Shown: positions 47,335-58,091 of the stretch, one piece after another
Layout of the letters: every line of letters starts with the position of its first letter
Position numbering within the stretch: position 1 is the first letter of the stretch
Source of the DNA: Paramarasmius palmivorus
Taxonomy: Eukaryota > Basidiomycota > Agaricomycetes > Agaricales > Marasmiaceae
Assembly: GCA_037176845.1 (NCBI GenBank)
Contig: JAYKXP010000009.1
Coordinates: forward strand, 558,001-622,000
Reading direction: 5' to 3'
DNA: 64,000 bases
Notes under the pieces: model-generated
What the model saw: only the letters and a program-made list of their open reading frames with translations
Databases searched by the model: none
What the model was told of the DNA's origin: nothing
Made by a program: the position numbers and the translations under genes

Positions 47335-48505
47335 TTACAATGGTTGAGGCTCAGACATTAACTGAAGGAAATTTGAGGGCGCCACTAAAGTATTCGGTTA
47401 GTTCCATCAACGGGCTTGCAGGACAGCACATACATCCCGTCCTCCCGTCTGGTAGCTGTGTCGGCCACCACTTGTAATTCATTCCCGCACCTGACACGCT
47501 TAAGATGTCGCCTTTCTTGAAGCTGAGTTGTCCAGAATTTGGATCATCTGACGTTCCTTCATCTACCAGATCTGTCAATGAGTTGTCCAGAATATATAGT
47601 AGTGAAGACTCACAGTCGTAGAGCACTCGAGCTCGTCGAGAGTACGAGGGTTCTGAGCTCAAGCCAGTCGCATTACTCTCACCACCGTCCGATATCGTTT
47701 TCCACCCGGTCTCGGAGTGTGTGCCCTCTTCGCGAGCTGCCCTTCTGCCAAGCCCCATACGAGGGACCGATCCAGTCGTCGTAGTAGATGGCGCACTTGC
47801 ACCATTGGCTGGTGACGGAACTTGCACAGCATGGGCGGGTGGTTCTTGTACCATGGCGAGTTTATTGGCTTCTTCATCTTCACTTCGATTGGGAGCGACA
47901 CGGTAATCGGATCTTGCGCTTTCTGAACTGGACGTTAACCTCTCTTCATAGCCATTTCTAGGAGCAAAGCAATCAACTACAGTCGGTTCACTGAGTGTTT
48001 GAGGACTCACATAATCTTCCAAGCCCTTGAACGAGTATCCAACGCAAAATAAGCAATCCAAACCAAGTCCACCACAACTAGTATTAACCAAAACGCTCCT
48101 ATTGCGCGTTGTATCGGTATTTCCGAGAAAATATTGGCATCCACGGCAATGACACCAAATATCGTGCATATCGCAGCGTACGTTGTGATATGATGTCGGT
48201 AGGTTCTGTCTTTCAATACACGAAAGAGACAAAAGCTAGCCAGATAATTCACGAGTAGTTGCAAGATGACTGCAAACCACAAAACTCCAACAGACTCTCT
48301 CCCAACTGAAATGTATCACATAAGTTCTCTTGCATCAATCGTCGAAATTCAACAACTCACGACGTGCCCTTGCCAACCCTTGAGATACTATCGCTGCAAC
48401 CCACGCTGCCTGATAGGCGTCAATCAGTCAAGAAAGAGATCCAAGGCTTGGAGATGTGCTCACATTGGCGGCGATGCTGATAACGATGGAGAAGGTTTTT
48501 AGCAT
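47335..48505 (-). CDS. SHO1: SHO1-like osmosensor: four-helix membrane protein with SH3 domain
   Basis: Plasma-membrane adaptor of the HOG-type MAPK pathway. Transmembrane stretches in order: FSIVISIAANAAWVAAIVS, VGVLWFAVILQLLVNYLASF, HHITTYAAICTIFGVIAVDA and AIGAFWLILVVVDLVWIAYF. The cytosolic linker is Ser/Pro-rich (about 140 residues). The C-terminal SH3 domain is rebuilt by two introns: RRARVLYDYE, then SDDPNSGQLSFKKGDILSVS, YKWWPTQLPDGRTG and MAPSNFLQL, ending SEPQPL. The ALYDYE, WW and PSN motifs of SH3 folds are all there. The exon before 48505 is uncertain; the first helix lacks the longer N-terminus of yeast Sho1, and an upstream exon may be missing. SH3 partners in yeast are Pro-rich (Pbs2); the adjacent kinase gene has Pro-rich segments, but a link is only a suggestion. 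Confidence 0.85.
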
Positions 48506-49034
48506 ACTGTGTTATAACAGAAACGAACCAAAAATCACGTACCTCTATTTACACATGATCATTCAATTGCAGATCCAGCAATGAACATTATGATTGAGCG
48601 CTCTGAACGGCGCCAACAATGAGGAACAATGATGGTGGGAAGAAAGAAAGGAAGAGTGCCGAGAATCTTCTTCTCACCACGACCGCCATGACCGAAACAC
48701 GTTCCTCGCTATGGATACCTTCCAAGGCTTGCATTTTTCTTTCTTCGGGGCCCTTGCCAGTACTGCTGCCGGGCACTCAAACTCTGATAAAAAAGAAAAA
48801 CTCCCAGGGAATGTCAACAAAACCTCCACAAATCAAGATCTGCCATGCCATGCACCACCTGTCAAGGACAAAAAAAATTCTGCCGGATCTGGGCGTTCTG
48901 ATTCTTCGACCCCTCGAAGCGGCATTCTATTCAACGCTAGTGGGATTGGTGCGTTGTTACGCCCTTTTTCTTCTTACCTCTTCGTTCTCATCCCCCAGGA
49001 CAGTGCCAGCTCTCCTCCATGTGTCTGCAGGTCA
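48506..49034. promoter_or_regulatory. Divergent flank, SHO1-like and DUF6533 copy 1
   Basis: Promoter space of two genes on opposite strands. A long plus-strand frame (48711-49163) overlaps it but runs in a register that does not match the paralogues and lacks family content. Confidence 0.45.
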
Positions 49035-50453
49035 ATGTTTGGCAATAACGACAGCGTTATTCGGGCCGCACCCATTCCAACCCCAGAAGAGGTAGCAGCA
49101 GGGTCACAGGCTGTCAATCGTAGTTCAGGTTCGCCGTTCATTACAGCAAAGCCTGGTTCATAACTCAAATCATCATCACTCAACAGTCGCTGCACTTGCC
49201 TTTCTTCTCTACGATATCTGTCTAACATTCGAAGATGAGGTATGTCTCGTACCTTTGATGCCCTTTCATTTCGTGACATCGTTCCCAGGTGGACCTATTC
49301 TGGCCGTAAGATTCGCCGTCCTTGAAGTCCTGGAGTTTTACAGAACAGATCACATCAGGCGAAAATGGTCCCTCATGAAGATCAACTTCTTTTTCGTGCG
49401 CTACTTTCCTCTGTTTGCTCAGGCGTGAGTCACTGTCAGTTAACGCGACGGACTGGGCATTTATGCGTTTTGAAGGCCATTGCTCCTTGTTGGTTCTGAG
49501 CTTACGGAGAGATTTCATTTCAGCAGTCACGACTGCTTCATCTGGCAGGTATGTCTATCAATATGTCCTCTGAATACCACCGGCCTCATGACTCTTCACA
49601 GGTATATCAAGGCGTCATATCAGTGCTGACCATCATGTCCTGCGACTTTGTTCTCCTCGCCCGAAGTACGTTCCCTATGTTCGAACATTCATAACACATC
49701 AATAACGCCCTCACCTCAAAACCCAGTATACGCTCTCTACTATACACATCCACGTATCCGCAAGCTAGTCAGTATCTGCTATGTCTTCGAAATCATCTTC
49801 ATGTGCGTAGGCCTAGGTCTCGCCTTGCCTGGCGTGCGATTCGACGAGATCTGCGTCGTCACAGACGTACCAACGGGTCTCCTGGTCTATGCAGGAGCCA
49901 CGATCATACTCCAAACGCTTTTATTCGGCCTAACGTTGTACAAATTCATCGTTAGTGTCCGTGCGGGATGGGGAAACGTGCCGATAGTAAGGCTGCTGAT
50001 GAGAGATGGGACGTGGGCGTTTTTCGTATTGTTTAGTACGTCTATCTCCGTTCCACGTAGACTGGTATGGAAGCTTACGCCGTCTTGGAATCGAACAGTA
50101 TTGCTCGCTGGAGAATCGGGTTTGTATGGGCTCCAGAATCATTCTTATGCTGGCGTATTATATGGTTGGACGTTAACTTTGTATTCATTTTGCGTACGTC
50201 CCGCTTTATCTGTTCATTCTTGTTCCTCTGAATGCTTATGCCTTTGTTCGATGTACAGGGATACCGGATCATGTTGAATATCAACCATTTGACGAGGCGA
50301 CCACATCATATGGATACCAGTGGCACGGTATCGAACAGTATGCAGTTTACTAGCCGTCATGCAGAGGATGTGGATATTACAATGTCATATGAAATGACTT
50401 CGTCTCCTTCGAGGCCTGGGGGTTCTCGATCGGCGAACTCTGAACCCGTATGA
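49035..50453 (+). CDS. DUF6533 seven-helix membrane protein, copy 1
   Basis: Agaricomycete-specific receptor-like protein. A short N-terminus (MFGNNDSVIRAAPIPTPEEV) is followed by the DUF6533 hallmark FLLYDICLTFEDEVDLFWP across three tiny exons. Seven hydrophobic segments follow: ALAFLLYDICLTF, INFFFVRYFPLFAQ, QGVISVLTIMSCDFVLLAR, VSICYVFEIIFMCVGLGLAL, GLLVYAGATIILQTLLFGLT, TWAFFVLFILLAGE and YAGVLYGWTLTLYSFC. The tail (GYRIMLNINHLTRRPHHMDT...) is cytosolic and ends SEPV. About ten introns of 48-63 nt all preserve frame. ATG 49035 is chosen because the leader aligns with that of copy 3. Function and ligand are unknown for the family. Confidence 0.82.
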
Positions 50454-51539
50454 TGTATCACTTGGACTTTGGGACTAGGGATGGGCTACTATGTAAGATT
50501 AGAATAGAGCGCCATAATGTCAGATAACTTACGAATAGTGCAAGATAGGATTGTTCACTGAATTTAGCTTGTTGGAAGTAATCCGTGAGGAGCATCCCTC
50601 CCAACACAAATGTGACCACGATATCTTTTCCAGCCCTGACAATACTAAGTTAAACACGTACCGTGCCGTTGGCGGGACATGTCGTGCTACTCGGTGCACA
50701 GTAATTCAGCGCCACTCGACTATATTACTGTCCTATGGCCGACCTGTGGCTCACAAAATGAGTAGACCATACAACATATCGTCCCTCGATAATTTCTGGT
50801 ATCTGCGGTACATCATGATTTTACGGGCATGTATAAAATAGGTTTGGTACATGTATTCAGTATTGAGGCGTATAATTCAACAGCTCCGGAGCTGTTGCGG
50901 CCACTTGTAACAAGCGGAATGCTTGCCTACATAACTGAAGCGGCCCTGAAGAGTATATCTCGCTTCCGCTGCGACACTGAATTGACTGGCACTCATTTCA
51001 AATTGTATAGTTTTAGTTGTGGCCTCGACCTTTCTTTTAGTATATAAGGACTACGTGTCGGTTAACTCCTCCTCATCATCATCACAAATGAAGAGGGGGA
51101 TGGCGGAGCTTAGCTATGGGGATCCTAACAGCTTAAAGGCTCCCGGTTAAGTCATTGGCCGATGAATCCCCTGTACAAGTCATGTCAATTGCGTGTCAAC
51201 ATGCATTGTAGTATGTATATAGGGCTCCTCCAGCGCGCGCAACACCCACCATGCGGCAAGTGACTCTGAGAGTGTAGATGACGCCTTAGTTTATCAGGAA
51301 CATCTCCGAACCCCAGGACAGGCTTGAACTCGCACCAAGTATCAAAGGGCAGTCAATGCCTACTTGTACTGAAGTTGCCGACTAATGGGCGCCTAAATTA
51401 GGTCATGGTGGCAATCGCGCCACATCTCCGAAGATTGCATATAATAGTTCATAATAGTTGAAGTTACTCCGAGTCTTCCCCCTACGCCTCCGTTCTCATC
51501 CAACAGTTCAACGTCAGTTTCCCGTGCAGCTATAGGTTA
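50454..51539. other. Spacer between DUF6533 copies 1 and 2
   Basis: 1.1 kb without a supported gene. Short frames at 50551-50841 and 50829-51047 have no motifs. It probably holds the promoter of copy 2. Confidence 0.5.
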
Positions 51540-52971
51540 ATGTCTAGCAGCAACGAGACTATTATTTCCCCTGCAATCATAGTTTCATCGGAGGTGGCAG
51601 CAAGGTTGCTAGCCACTAATTGTAGTAAAGGCAGGTACACTATTTCCACTCGATGATGCTGTTGGTTTGGCTGAAGTCAGAGTCATCTAACAGTCGCCGC
51701 TATAAGCTTTCTTCTCTATGATATATGTTTGACCTTTGAGGACGAGGTACGTATTACAGATACTTACCATTGACAATGCGGGCGGCACCCTTTAATTCCA
51801 TAACTCCCTGCGTACTAGGTGGACTTATTCTGGCCGTAAGCTTCGTCACCCTTCCTGAATCCCTCAAACTTGACGCGAGCACTACATCAGGCGCAAGTGG
51901 ACGTTCATGAAGATCAACTTCTTTTTCGTGCGCTATTTCCCTCTTCTCGCTCAGGTGTGAGTAACTGCCAGCATACACAATAGATTACCATTTACTCACT
52001 TCCGAGTTCATGCTTCAAAGGCCATTGCTCCTCGTCGGCTCTGAGTTGACAGAGAGGACCCATTTCAGTAGTAACTGTTTTGTCTGGAAGGTACTTACTA
52101 CGACGTATACAATTCTATCGCTCCGAATTCATCGAGTCTTCACAGGTATACCCAGCTGTCATGTCCCCATTGACTGTAATGTCTTGCGACATTGTCTTGA
52201 TTGCCCGAAGTGAATTCCGTTTCTCACAAGATCTGTAGTCATACTAATAATTCTTTGCACAGTATATGCTCTCTACCACTCCCACCCATCCATCTGCAAA
52301 CTAGTCAGTATCTGCTACGTCCTCGAAATAATCTTCATGTGTGTGGGTTTAGCCATGATACTCGCCCTGCCTGGCATTCGCTTCGACAACACATGTACCA
52401 TCACCGACATTCCGAAGGGATTTCTCTTCTACTCTGGAGCCACAATCACGTTTCAAACCCTTCTATTTGGGCTGACACTGTACAAATTCATTGCTGGTGT
52501 CTGTGCAGGATGGGGTGATATTCCGATAGTCAAACTATTGATGAGAGACGGGACATGGGCATTTTTCATGTTGTCTCGTACGTCTCCGACGCCATTGTGC
52601 AGTATGGCCTGTGCTACATGAACACTGAACATTGAATAGTGATTCTCGGAGGGAATGCTTCCCTATATGGGCTTCGGGAACGCTCTTATTCAGGCGTGTT
52701 GTATCCTTGGTTATTGACTTCATACTCATTTTGCGTATGTTATCTTTATATTTGAATGCTTCTTTGTTTATTCGTTTCACAGGGATATCGGATTCTTTTG
52801 AACATCAACCATTTTACTAGACGACTACGCCACTTGGATACTATCCCTACGATGTCGGGTAACATGCGGTTCAATAATCGACATGCGAATGACGATGACA
52901 CGGCACCTTCGTACGAAATGACCCCACCTCCTCTGACTCCAAGCTTCAAGTCTACCGCTCTCTCGGATTGA
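51540..52971 (+). CDS. DUF6533 seven-helix membrane protein, copy 2
   Basis: Paralogue of copy 1 with the same exon plan. Start MSSSNETIISPAIIVSSEVA; FLLYDICLTFEDEVDLFWP; RKWTFMKINFFFVRYFPLLA; VGSELTERTHFSSNCFVWK; VLIARVYALYHSHPSICKLV; CVGLAMILALPGIRFDNTC; SGATITFQTLLFGLTLYKFI; RDGTWAFFMLS; GVLYPWLLTSYSFC; GYRILLNINHFTRRLRHLDT; end STALSD. The first intron seems to use a GC donor (AAAG|GCAGGT, 51631-51693); the nearby GT would put a stop in frame. Compared with the other copies it has a two-residue insertion in helix 4 and loses the acidic pair after RFD. Otherwise it looks intact. Confidence 0.78.
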
Positions 52972-54188
52972 GGGAGACCGCGTCATAATAACTTGAAGTC
53001 GAAGATTGTGCCGGATCGATGACAGATGCGGGGGAGATGGGGGCGAAGTGGGATTGGGGAGCGACTAGTCAAAGGCGTGGTGTTTCTCACCTGAATAATT
53101 ATCGTCAAACTCATAATCATTAGGTGTCTGAGAGTTGTGAAAGATCAGGAGTAATCTCATTCTCGATCGCGTTTCCGCTCGAGTTCACGTTGGTGGGGTC
53201 CGTTGTTGATGTTAATGGCACAATCTACGTAAGCCTTGAGAGTTCTCGGAGGCTAGTGCGATGGTGTCCTTGAGAAATGACGAGAGAATGAGAGGATTTT
53301 TCGTGTCATCGGTGAGATTGAGATGAGTGACATGCTCCGTGAAGCGGAACCAGTTTGACAGTGAGCGTGAACCTTGTTCTGTGCAGTGATAATAACATTT
53401 CCAAAATGCTTCTTTCTGCGAGGTTGGGGGTGAGGAGTCGAACAGTCAGGCCTCAGGAAAACCGGAGCCGACATGTAGATACACTTTTCCGTGTCCTCCG
53501 TGTCGCGTAAAAGATAGATGATATCCCTAATCTCCTGAAGACAACCCACAACTTGGTCGATTTTCTGGTGAAAATGGTAGGTTCGTCTGACTTTGGCGCG
53601 GTTCCAGTGCGAGAGCGCTGGCGATCGGGAAAAGCCCTCTGGGTCTCCGTCAGGTTCTGCACGAGGAGAATGACGTCTTGCAAATCTGGTGAGGCAAGGT
53701 AAGAGAGATTGGGGAAAGGACGAGGGAGTCGAAGGAGGGGACTCCGAAGGAAAAGGCGACCGCGGACGGGGCGAGCTCGTCGTCAAGACTGAAAAGTGAC
53801 GTGACGTAAAGTCCGCAGAAACGCGGTTAAACGCCTGAATGTACACGTGATCATATCATCTCTTTCTTCCACCACAACATTTTCCTCTGGTGAAGACAAG
53901 AGGGAACTGCGAGGACCAAATGTTCAGATATCGATGAAGTTTCGGCGATCGACGCACCCTTTCTCGGATTTCCAGCTGCAGAGGAGCTCGATCTGTTAAC
54001 AAAAGGACCTTTTGATACCCAAGCTATTCCGGCCAGTCTTAAACGTGTACAAATGACCTCAGCATATTGAATCGTGATGCCTACAATCAACGCTGGGGCA
54101 GTGGCAAGGCAGTGGGATCAGCGCACCTGTACGTCTCTTCTCGTTAGTACACTGAGTCACCGCCAACTTCCTGTCTCTCTTCAAGTCC
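52972..54188. other. Spacer between DUF6533 copies 2 and 3
   Basis: 1.2 kb. Most of it is covered by an unverified minus-strand frame described separately. The right 100 bp is the promoter of copy 3. Confidence 0.4.
53253..53846 (-). CDS. Candidate hypothetical protein between DUF6533 copies
   Basis: An uninterrupted 197-codon minus-strand frame with Ser/Pro-rich start (RPRSPFPSESPPSTPSSFPQ) and a more structured middle KIDQVVGCLQEIRDIIYLLR. An upstream frame (53851-54090) could be a first exon, with a start at 54090. No family is recognised. It is on the opposite strand to its neighbours and may be lineage-specific, or just open by chance in a GC-rich patch. Confidence 0.35.
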   Translation of the reverse strand: MYIQAFNRVSADFTSRHFSVLTTSSPRPRSPFPSESPPSTPSSFPQSLLPCLTRFARRHSPRAEPDGDPEGFSRSPALSHWNRAKVRRTYHFHQKIDQVVGCLQEIRDIIYLLRDTEDTEKCIYMSAPVFLRPDCSTPHPQPRRKKHFGNVIITAQNKVHAHCQTGSASRSMSLISISPMTRKILSFSRHFSRTPSH

Positions 54189-55619
54189 ATGGCTACCAGT
54201 GACAAGAGCGCCAGTGCTCTTTGGACCCCACCCATTCCAATCCCAGGGGAGGTAGCAGCGGTGTCACAAGCTGTTAGACTTAGTTCAGGTGCGTCCCGCT
54301 GTGCAAAGGGACCCTGTTTGCTTCGCTGACATCGTCATCTAAAAGCTGCTGCTCTTACCTTTCTTCTCTATGATATTTGCCTGACATTCGGAGATGAGGT
54401 GTGCTTCATACTTTCTGACATCTTCATTTATTGACATGCTGTTGAGGTGGACCTGTTCTGGGGGTAAGAAAACGTCGTTCTCGAAACCCACAAATTTGAC
54501 ACTGTTATCACATCAGGAGAAAATGGACATTCATGAAGATAAACTTCTTTTTTGTCCGCTACTTCCCCCTACTCGCCCAAGCGTGAGTCTTCAGCAGTAT
54601 AGCACGCGACGAACGATTGCTTACGCCATTCGAAGAACGTTGCTTCTTGTGGGCTCTGAGCTTACGGAGAGGATTCATTTTGGCAGTCATGGCTGTTTCA
54701 TCTGGCAGGTACTGGATGTCTACTATTCTTAGATCTCCACTTCAAGTGAATCTTAACAGATATACCAAGGCGTCATATCGGTATTAACTATCATGTCCTG
54801 CGACTTTGTTTTACTCGCACGAAGTGAGTTCCTTTCCTATAAGGTCTGTTATCACAATAGTAACCCAGTGGATAGTATACGCTCTCTACCACACTCGTAC
54901 GCGTACGCGCATACTGGTCAGTGTTTGTTATATCCTCGAAATCGTTGTCATGTGCATGGGCTTAGGCTTTGCCCTGCCCAGCATACGCTTCGACGAGATG
55001 TGCGTCGTCACTGGCATGCCTTCTGGTCTTCTACTCTACGCTGGAGGTGCAATCGCATTCCAAACACTTCTATTCGGACTCACACTGTATAAATTCATTG
55101 CTGGTGTTCGAAGTGGTTGGGGTAACGTACCGATTATTGTGCTATTGATGAGGGACGGGACATGGGCATTTTTCATGTTGTTCAGTACGTCTCGGATCTC
55201 CACTCACTCGCACATGGGCACTAAGCACTGAGAATTGAACAGTGTTTCTCGTGGGGAAGGCCTCTTTGTATGGGCTCCGGAATCACTCTTATGCTGGCGT
55301 TTTGTTCGCATGGACGCTGAGTTCGTATTCATTCTGTGTGCGTCCTTCATACATTCAAGTACATCAGAGGCTTATCCTTTTGTTCATTCTATAGGGATAC
55401 CGAATTCTTCTGAACATTAACAACTACACCAGACGGGCGCACCACTTGGATACCCCCACGATATCGCATAGCATACGGTTCAATACCCGACATGCAGCCG
55501 ACACGCCGTCATGTGAAATGACCTCGCTACCTTCGAACCCACAACCTGTAACATTGAGTGAGGGAGACAGAGAAGATCCACCCTTTTTGAAGCAAGATAA
55601 CATCGCTCCGAGTATGTAG
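54189..55619 (+). CDS. DUF6533 seven-helix membrane protein, copy 3
   Basis: Third tandem paralogue. Start MATSDKSASALWTPPIPIPG, DUF6533 block FLLYDICLTFGDEVDLFWG, then RKWTFMKINFFFVRYFPLLA, VGSELTERIHFGSHGCFIWQ, IYQGVISVLTIMSCDFVLLA, VYALYHTRTRTRILVSVCYI, MGLGFALPSIRFDEMCVVTG, GLLLYAGGAIAFQTLLFGLT, RDGTWAFFMLF, SLYGLRNHSYAGVLFAWTLS and GYRILLNINNYTRRAHHLDT. The tail is longer than in copies 1 and 2 and ends KQDNIAPSM. The sixth intron acceptor joins QA to TLLLVG rather than PLLLVG. All other joins are conserved. It is closer to copy 1 than to copy 2 in the helices. Confidence 0.82.
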
Positions 55620-56219
55620 AAAGTAGCCAGAATTGAACCCGATAGCCCGTGGGAAAGTCCTTGCCCAACACGGCGAAGGGATCGGAACACGTCTTTTTCC
55701 TTCCGACCACCACAATGCCCTGTTATTTCGCATCCCACCTTGTTCGCACGCGTGTGGAACGCTAATCAAGAATAGTCTCAAGTACATCCTTCCGGCGCAT
55801 GTGTAGCTTTGGCGTATTTCCGAAACCAACCCGAACTCGTATCGGAAGGACTTCTTCCTAAATCGTCGTTCATCGCCGCTCACGAGCCACCACGCTTGAC
55901 AGAGCCCGAATCTTTCCGAGAGGACTAGCTTTGTACCGGTTTTGCAAACAAGGTCGGATCCTCGGAATGCTAATTTACGCTATGTCTCCGACTTCGAAGT
56001 CGGGAGACTAACGTGTAGTATCGTGTCCCGAGCCCTGATGCCCAAAAATAGCGACCCGAAGGCATTTTGCCTCTCGATTCTTGACGGATAGGATCGGTTC
56101 ATGTTAAGAGTGCAGTCGAAAAGCGCAGTATATAAGTAGGGTCTTCGAAGGATGCTACTTCAACACACAACTTCCTCAATATCTCTAAACCTCAACACAC
56201 TCAACACCTTTAGATTACC
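55620..56219. promoter_or_regulatory. Upstream region of formate dehydrogenase
   Basis: 600 bp with no gene. A TATA box (TATATAAG, 56129-56136) lies 84 bp before the ATG and a CT/CA-rich leader follows, typical of a highly expressed basidiomycete gene. Confidence 0.6.
56129..56136 (+). promoter_or_regulatory. TATA box of formate dehydrogenase
   Basis: TATATAAG, about 84 bp upstream of the start codon and followed by a pyrimidine/CA-rich leader (CTTCAACACACAACTTCC). Confidence 0.6.
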
Positions 56220-57789
56220 ATGAAGGTTCTCGCTATCCTCTACAACGGATTCGAAGCTGCCGAACAGGAGCCTCGTCTCTTGGGAACTGTGGAAAACAAG
56301 GTGCGTAGCAATCTTTCGACTCATGCGAGGGCCTAGGTTAAAAGATTGTTCACTATAGCTCGGCCTGTCGGAATGGTTAGCAGCTCGAGGTCACGAATAC
56401 ATCGGTAGGTGTAGATTTTAACGCGTTCAAAATCGGTTGCTAACGTCTTCGCTCAGTATGTTAAGAGCACCATTCTGTTGAAACACAGGGTCTCAACCTT
56501 TTGTGCAGGTATCGAGCAGCAAAGAAGGTCCAGACAGCGATTTCCAGAAACATATCGTAGATGTACGTCTCAGAAAGTACCTGCTGACATAAACCACGCT
56601 AATACCTTACGCTTCAGGCCGAAGTCTTGATCACAACGCCATTCCACCCAGGCTATCTTACCCGAGATCTCATCCAAAAGGTGCGTACCTAAGATCATCA
56701 AGCCGAATGCTAGCCCTCAAGATCTCCCTTACAGGCAAAGAACCTCAAGATCTGTATCACCGCTGGTGTTGGCTCTGACCACATCGATCTCGATGCTGCT
56801 GTTGAACGCAATATCCAAGTCCTTGAAGTTTCTGGCTCAAATGTTACCTCTGTTGCCGAACATGCTGTTATGAGCATGTTGCTACTTGTTCGCAACTTTG
56901 TTCCAGCTCATGAGGTATGCCCCTATTTCAAACTTCCTAGGCTTCTTCTCATACTGCTTCCCGACGTTTAGATGATCGAACGCGGCGAATGGCAAGTTTC
57001 CGACATCGCTCGTCAAGCTTACGACTTGGAAGGGAAAGTTGTGGGTACCGTTGGTGCTGGTCGAATTGGTCGTCGTATCCTCGAGAGGCTGGTGCCCTTC
57101 AATACCAAGGAGCTTCTCTACTTTGATTATACTCCTCTGCCCGAGGATACTGAGCGTGCACTCAACGCGCGTCGAGTCGAGAATCTCGAGGTATGGCCTT
57201 GACCGTTTACGATTCAACATTCTTTACTCATGAATATAAAGGAATTTGTCTCTCAATGCGATGTTGTCACCATCAACGCACCTCTGCATGATGGCACCCG
57301 TGGACTCATCAATGATGAGCTTCTATCCAAGTTCAAGCCTGGCGCATGGATCGTGAATACAGCTCGTGGAGCTATTTGTGACAAAGATGCAATTGCCCGC
57401 GCTCTTGCAAGCGGCCAGATCTCGGGTTATGCGGGTGCGTTTCATCCAATCGACTTTCGTATCCACGAATGCCTTGCTGATGCTTCTATAGGTGATGTCT
57501 GGAACGTTCAGCCAGCACCCAAGGATCATATCTGGCGCACGATGAAGAACCCACTAGGAGGTGGAAATGGAATGGTTCCCCATTACTCGGGTACCACACT
57601 CGATGCTCAAGCCCGATATGCGTCCGGAACAAAGAATATACTTGAAAATTATCTCGATGGCAAGCCTCAAGAGCCTCAGAATGTGATTGTTGGACTTGGT
57701 ATGTAATTCACCTTCCAGATGAATGCACGGTAACTGATAGCAACTGGTGAACAGGCAAGTACGAGACTAAAGCTTACGGTCAACGGTGA
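56220..57789 (+). CDS. FDH: NAD-dependent formate dehydrogenase
   Basis: Cytosolic D-2-hydroxyacid dehydrogenase family enzyme that oxidises formate to CO2 with NAD+. [26 protein letters not shown] and [14 protein letters not shown] form the N-terminus; [17 protein letters not shown] is the formate-pocket segment. [19 protein letters not shown] and [20 protein letters not shown] follow. The Rossmann loop is [15 protein letters not shown], with LLYFDY ahead of the NAD-specific position. Catalytic Arg is in [17 protein letters not shown], then [20 protein letters not shown] and the catalytic His in [16 protein letters not shown]. The end is [11 protein letters not shown]. All family residues I can check are present. 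Splicing between exons 2 and 3 is odd (see findings). In wood- and litter-decay fungi this enzyme removes formate made from oxalate and yields NADH. Confidence 0.93.
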
Positions 57790-58091
57790 AAGACAAATTG
57801 ATCTGAACAGATAGTCAGCTAGTGTTCCACCAAAAAGAAAGTACCCCGCTCATATTGTATACTAGAGTTCAAGTAATCCTTTCAATATTTCCACCCATGT
57901 TCGGAGTCAACCAATCCCTCACTTCTTCATGACAATCTCTCTACAACAGAGGTATGTAATTAGTTACGAATAATGAGGTCCACTCTGTGATAAAATGTGG
58001 TTCGTGATCATCCTGAAGTGACAAAGTCTGTAAGGGCGTATGGGCGTATCGTAAATTCAAAGCGAGCGGGTATGTGTATCGTGTGTAGTCC
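57790..58091. other. Convergent spacer, FDH and GH3
   Basis: 302 bp shared 3' flank. No coding or other signal was seen. Confidence 0.5.

Noticed and set aside
48711..49163. 150-codon plus-strand frame as the true start of DUF6533 copy 1
   Set aside because: The register differs from the exon that aligns with copies 2 and 3 past the first intron, and its upstream half has no counterpart in them.
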